DNA from: Scatosoma sp045127595
GTDB lineage: Bacteria > Bacillota > Clostridia > Christensenellales > Borkfalkiaceae
Assembly (NCBI GenBank): GCA_045127595.1
Contig: JBGVQS010000020.1
Span: forward strand, 1-29,498
Length of the DNA stretch: 29,498 nt
Direction: 5' to 3'
A model generated the notes under the pieces. It ran no database searches, had not been told where the DNA came from, and saw only the letters and a program-made list of their open reading frames with translations. Of the stretch, positions 28,449 through 29,498 are shown piece after piece. The first letter of the stretch is position 1, and each line of letters begins with the position of its first letter. Both the position numbers and the translations under genes were made by a program.

Positions 28449-29171
28449 ATGCTTTTATATTATATTCGACACGGAGATCCCATATACGAGCCGGATAGCT
28501 TAACGCCACTTGGACATCAACAGGCGGAAGCTCTTGCCCAGCGGTTAGCTTTATACGGCTTCGACGAAATTTATTCTTCAACGTCAACGCGTGCCATTAT
28601 GACGGCTGAACCGACCTGCAAACGGTTAAACAAAGAGCCGATTTTGCTTGCTTGGGCAAACGAGGGTTTAGCTTGGGAACGATTTGCACTTCCAAACGAA
28701 CAAGAACAAAAGCGCTGGGCTTTCCATTCTCCCAAATGGATCAAAGCGTTTAACGATCCGCAAGTTACCGCATTAAACGAGCGTTGGTACGAACATTCCC
28801 TTTTTGCAGAGTATTCCCTAAAAGAAAACGTATTAGCCGCCAATTCTGAAATTGATGAATTTTTGCGATCTTTGGGCTTTGAACACGACCGAAGTCGCAA
28901 ATGCTACGCTGTAAATAATTTAAAAAAGCCAGAGCAGCGTATCGCGTTATTTGCCCATCAAGGCTTCGGCATGACCTTTTTGAGCAGTATTATGGATCTT
29001 CCGTATTCTTACTTTTCCACACATTTTGATATTTCGCATAGTTGCGTAACAGTGATTCAATTTAGCGAAAACCAACCGATTTGCTATCCAAAAATATTGC
29101 AGCTTTCCAACGATTCCCATTTGTTTAAAGCAGGATTGATGCAAGGCTATCACGGAAGCTTAAAAATTTAA
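28449..29171 (+). CDS. Histidine phosphatase family protein
   Basis: This 240-residue phosphoglycerate-mutase-like phosphatase has the N-terminal YIRHGDP motif with the phosphohistidine (RHG), GFDEIYSSTSTRAIMTAEP with the Arg that completes the phosphate pocket, and ALFAHQGFGMTF with the second catalytic His (AHQGF, usually GHGG). It is longer than plain RHG phosphatases because of an inserted segment (about 75-135). A sugar-phosphate substrate linked to the deoR-fucU operon is plausible but not shown. No strong ribosome site is visible in the 9-bp gap after fucU, so translation is probably coupled. Confidence 0.88.
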   Translation: MLLYYIRHGDPIYEPDSLTPLGHQQAEALAQRLALYGFDEIYSSTSTRAIMTAEPTCKRLNKEPILLAWANEGLAWERFALPNEQEQKRWAFHSPKWIKAFNDPQVTALNERWYEHSLFAEYSLKENVLAANSEIDEFLRSLGFEHDRSRKCYAVNNLKKPEQRIALFAHQGFGMTFLSSIMDLPYSYFSTHFDISHSCVTVIQFSENQPICYPKILQLSNDSHLFKAGLMQGYHGSLKI

Positions 29172-29189
29172 AAGATGAACCGATTAATT

Positions 29190-29219
29190 CCCTCGAGTAA
29201 ACACTCGGGGGAGTTTTTC
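29190..29219 (+). terminator. Terminator of the deoR-fucU operon
   Basis: CCCTCGAGT (29190-29198) pairs with ACTCGGGGG (29203-29211) around AAAC, with one T-G pair, followed by AGTTTTTCT. Confidence 0.8.
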
Positions 29220-29289
29220 TCCCACCGTCATTGCGAGCGTAGCGCGGCAATCTCTCCCACCGTCATTGCGAGCGTAGCGCGGCAATCTC
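29218..29289. repeat. Two tandem copies of a 35-bp GTCATTGCGAGCG-type repeat
   Basis: The unit, with core GTCATTGCGAGCGTAGCG then CGGCAATCTC, occurs twice at a 35-bp period (cores begin at 29227 and 29262) and is identical between copies. Each has arms ATTGC and GCAAT that can form a hairpin. CATTGCGAG-type repeats are scattered in many unrelated bacterial genomes. Here they fill the gap between two convergent terminators beside the rRNA operon. Confidence 0.85.
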
Positions 29290-29312
29290 CTATCAATCCC
29301 GCCCAAAAAAAC

Positions 29313-29347
29313 AAAAAGAAAAAAAACCTTGCTCATCAAGAACAAGG
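29313..29347 (-). terminator. Terminator of the rRNA operon
   Basis: Minus strand CCTTGTTC (29347-29340) pairs with GAGCAAGG (29334-29327; one T-G pair) around TTGAT, followed by TTTTTT and a longer T-rich run. It lies 13 bp past the 3' end of 5S rRNA. Confidence 0.85.
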
Positions 29348-29359
29348 CTTTTCATTGAA

Positions 29360-29475
<116 letters not shown>

Positions 29476-29498
29476 TCGTTATATATCTCGTTTGTTTC

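Noticed and set aside
29218..29289. CRISPR array
   Set aside because: Two units follow each other directly with no variable spacers and no cas genes nearby.

Overview
The window looks like a chromosomal segment of an uncultured low-to-mid-GC member of the Clostridia (Bacillota). The reasons are strong AGGAGG-type ribosome binding sites, near-consensus TTGACA-17-TATAAT promoters, two T-box riboswitches, the FeoA/FeoB/FeoB-associated Cys-rich cluster with a DtxR-type regulator, the ruvC-ruvA-ruvB-queA operon, and a FusA2-type EF-G-like protein. A gut lineage such as Christensenellales/Borkfalkiaceae is a guess, not something the sequence proves. Nearly all of the DNA is ordinary core genome. 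No prophage, transposase, CRISPR array or resistance island was found.

Layout, left to right. (1) 1-2383, minus strand: branched-chain amino-acid genes ilvE and leuA. leuA runs off the left edge and has its own leucine-type T-box. (2) 2546-4960, plus: a duplicated DUF1538 membrane protein followed by two small PII-like proteins, forming a compact three-gene operon. (3) 4970-5968, minus: queH and mgsA. They are divergent from 6057-8885, plus: an RlmL-type rRNA methyltransferase, a membrane protein with a highly charged tail, a TraX-family membrane protein and a 38-residue small protein. (4) 8940-12782, minus: the iron cluster (DtxR-type regulator, feoA, feoB, a 57-residue Cys-rich FeoB-associated protein and an overlapping low-molecular-weight phosphatase), with palindromic operators around the feo promoter. 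(5) 12924-16466, minus: ruvC-ruvA-ruvB-queA. (6) 16737-18477: a small orphan protein, a 2[4Fe-4S] ferredoxin and a cysteine desulfurase. (7) 18781-21481, plus: an EF-G-like GTPase with a structured leader, and a PAP2 phosphatase. (8) 21526-26304, minus: a hypothetical gene, a short alanyl-tRNA synthetase, and cysE-cysS under a cysteine-type T-box. (9) 26348-29171: a probable regulatory-type hypothetical (minus), then deoR-fucU-histidine phosphatase (plus). (10) 29360-29475, minus: 5S rRNA, the tail of an rRNA operon lying to the right.

The most notable observations are these. Three genes (queH, the RlmL-like gene and PAP2) have consensus promoters whose predicted start sites fall on or within 3 nt of the ATG, so leaderless mRNAs are predicted; two of these promoters are back to back. 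A short motif, GGGGCAGGTA, recurs nine times, once as an inverted pair, and looks REP-like. TTAACC-NN-GGTTAA palindromes flank the feo promoter, and a third abuts the ruvC promoter. The alanyl-tRNA synthetase lacks the C-Ala domain, RuvC carries an 88-residue low-complexity tail, and the EF-G-like leader forms a long hairpin whose C-rich internal loop could pair with the ribosome binding site. No complete new defence or mobile system is evident. The best candidate for an under-described system is the DUF1538 plus tandem PII-like module.
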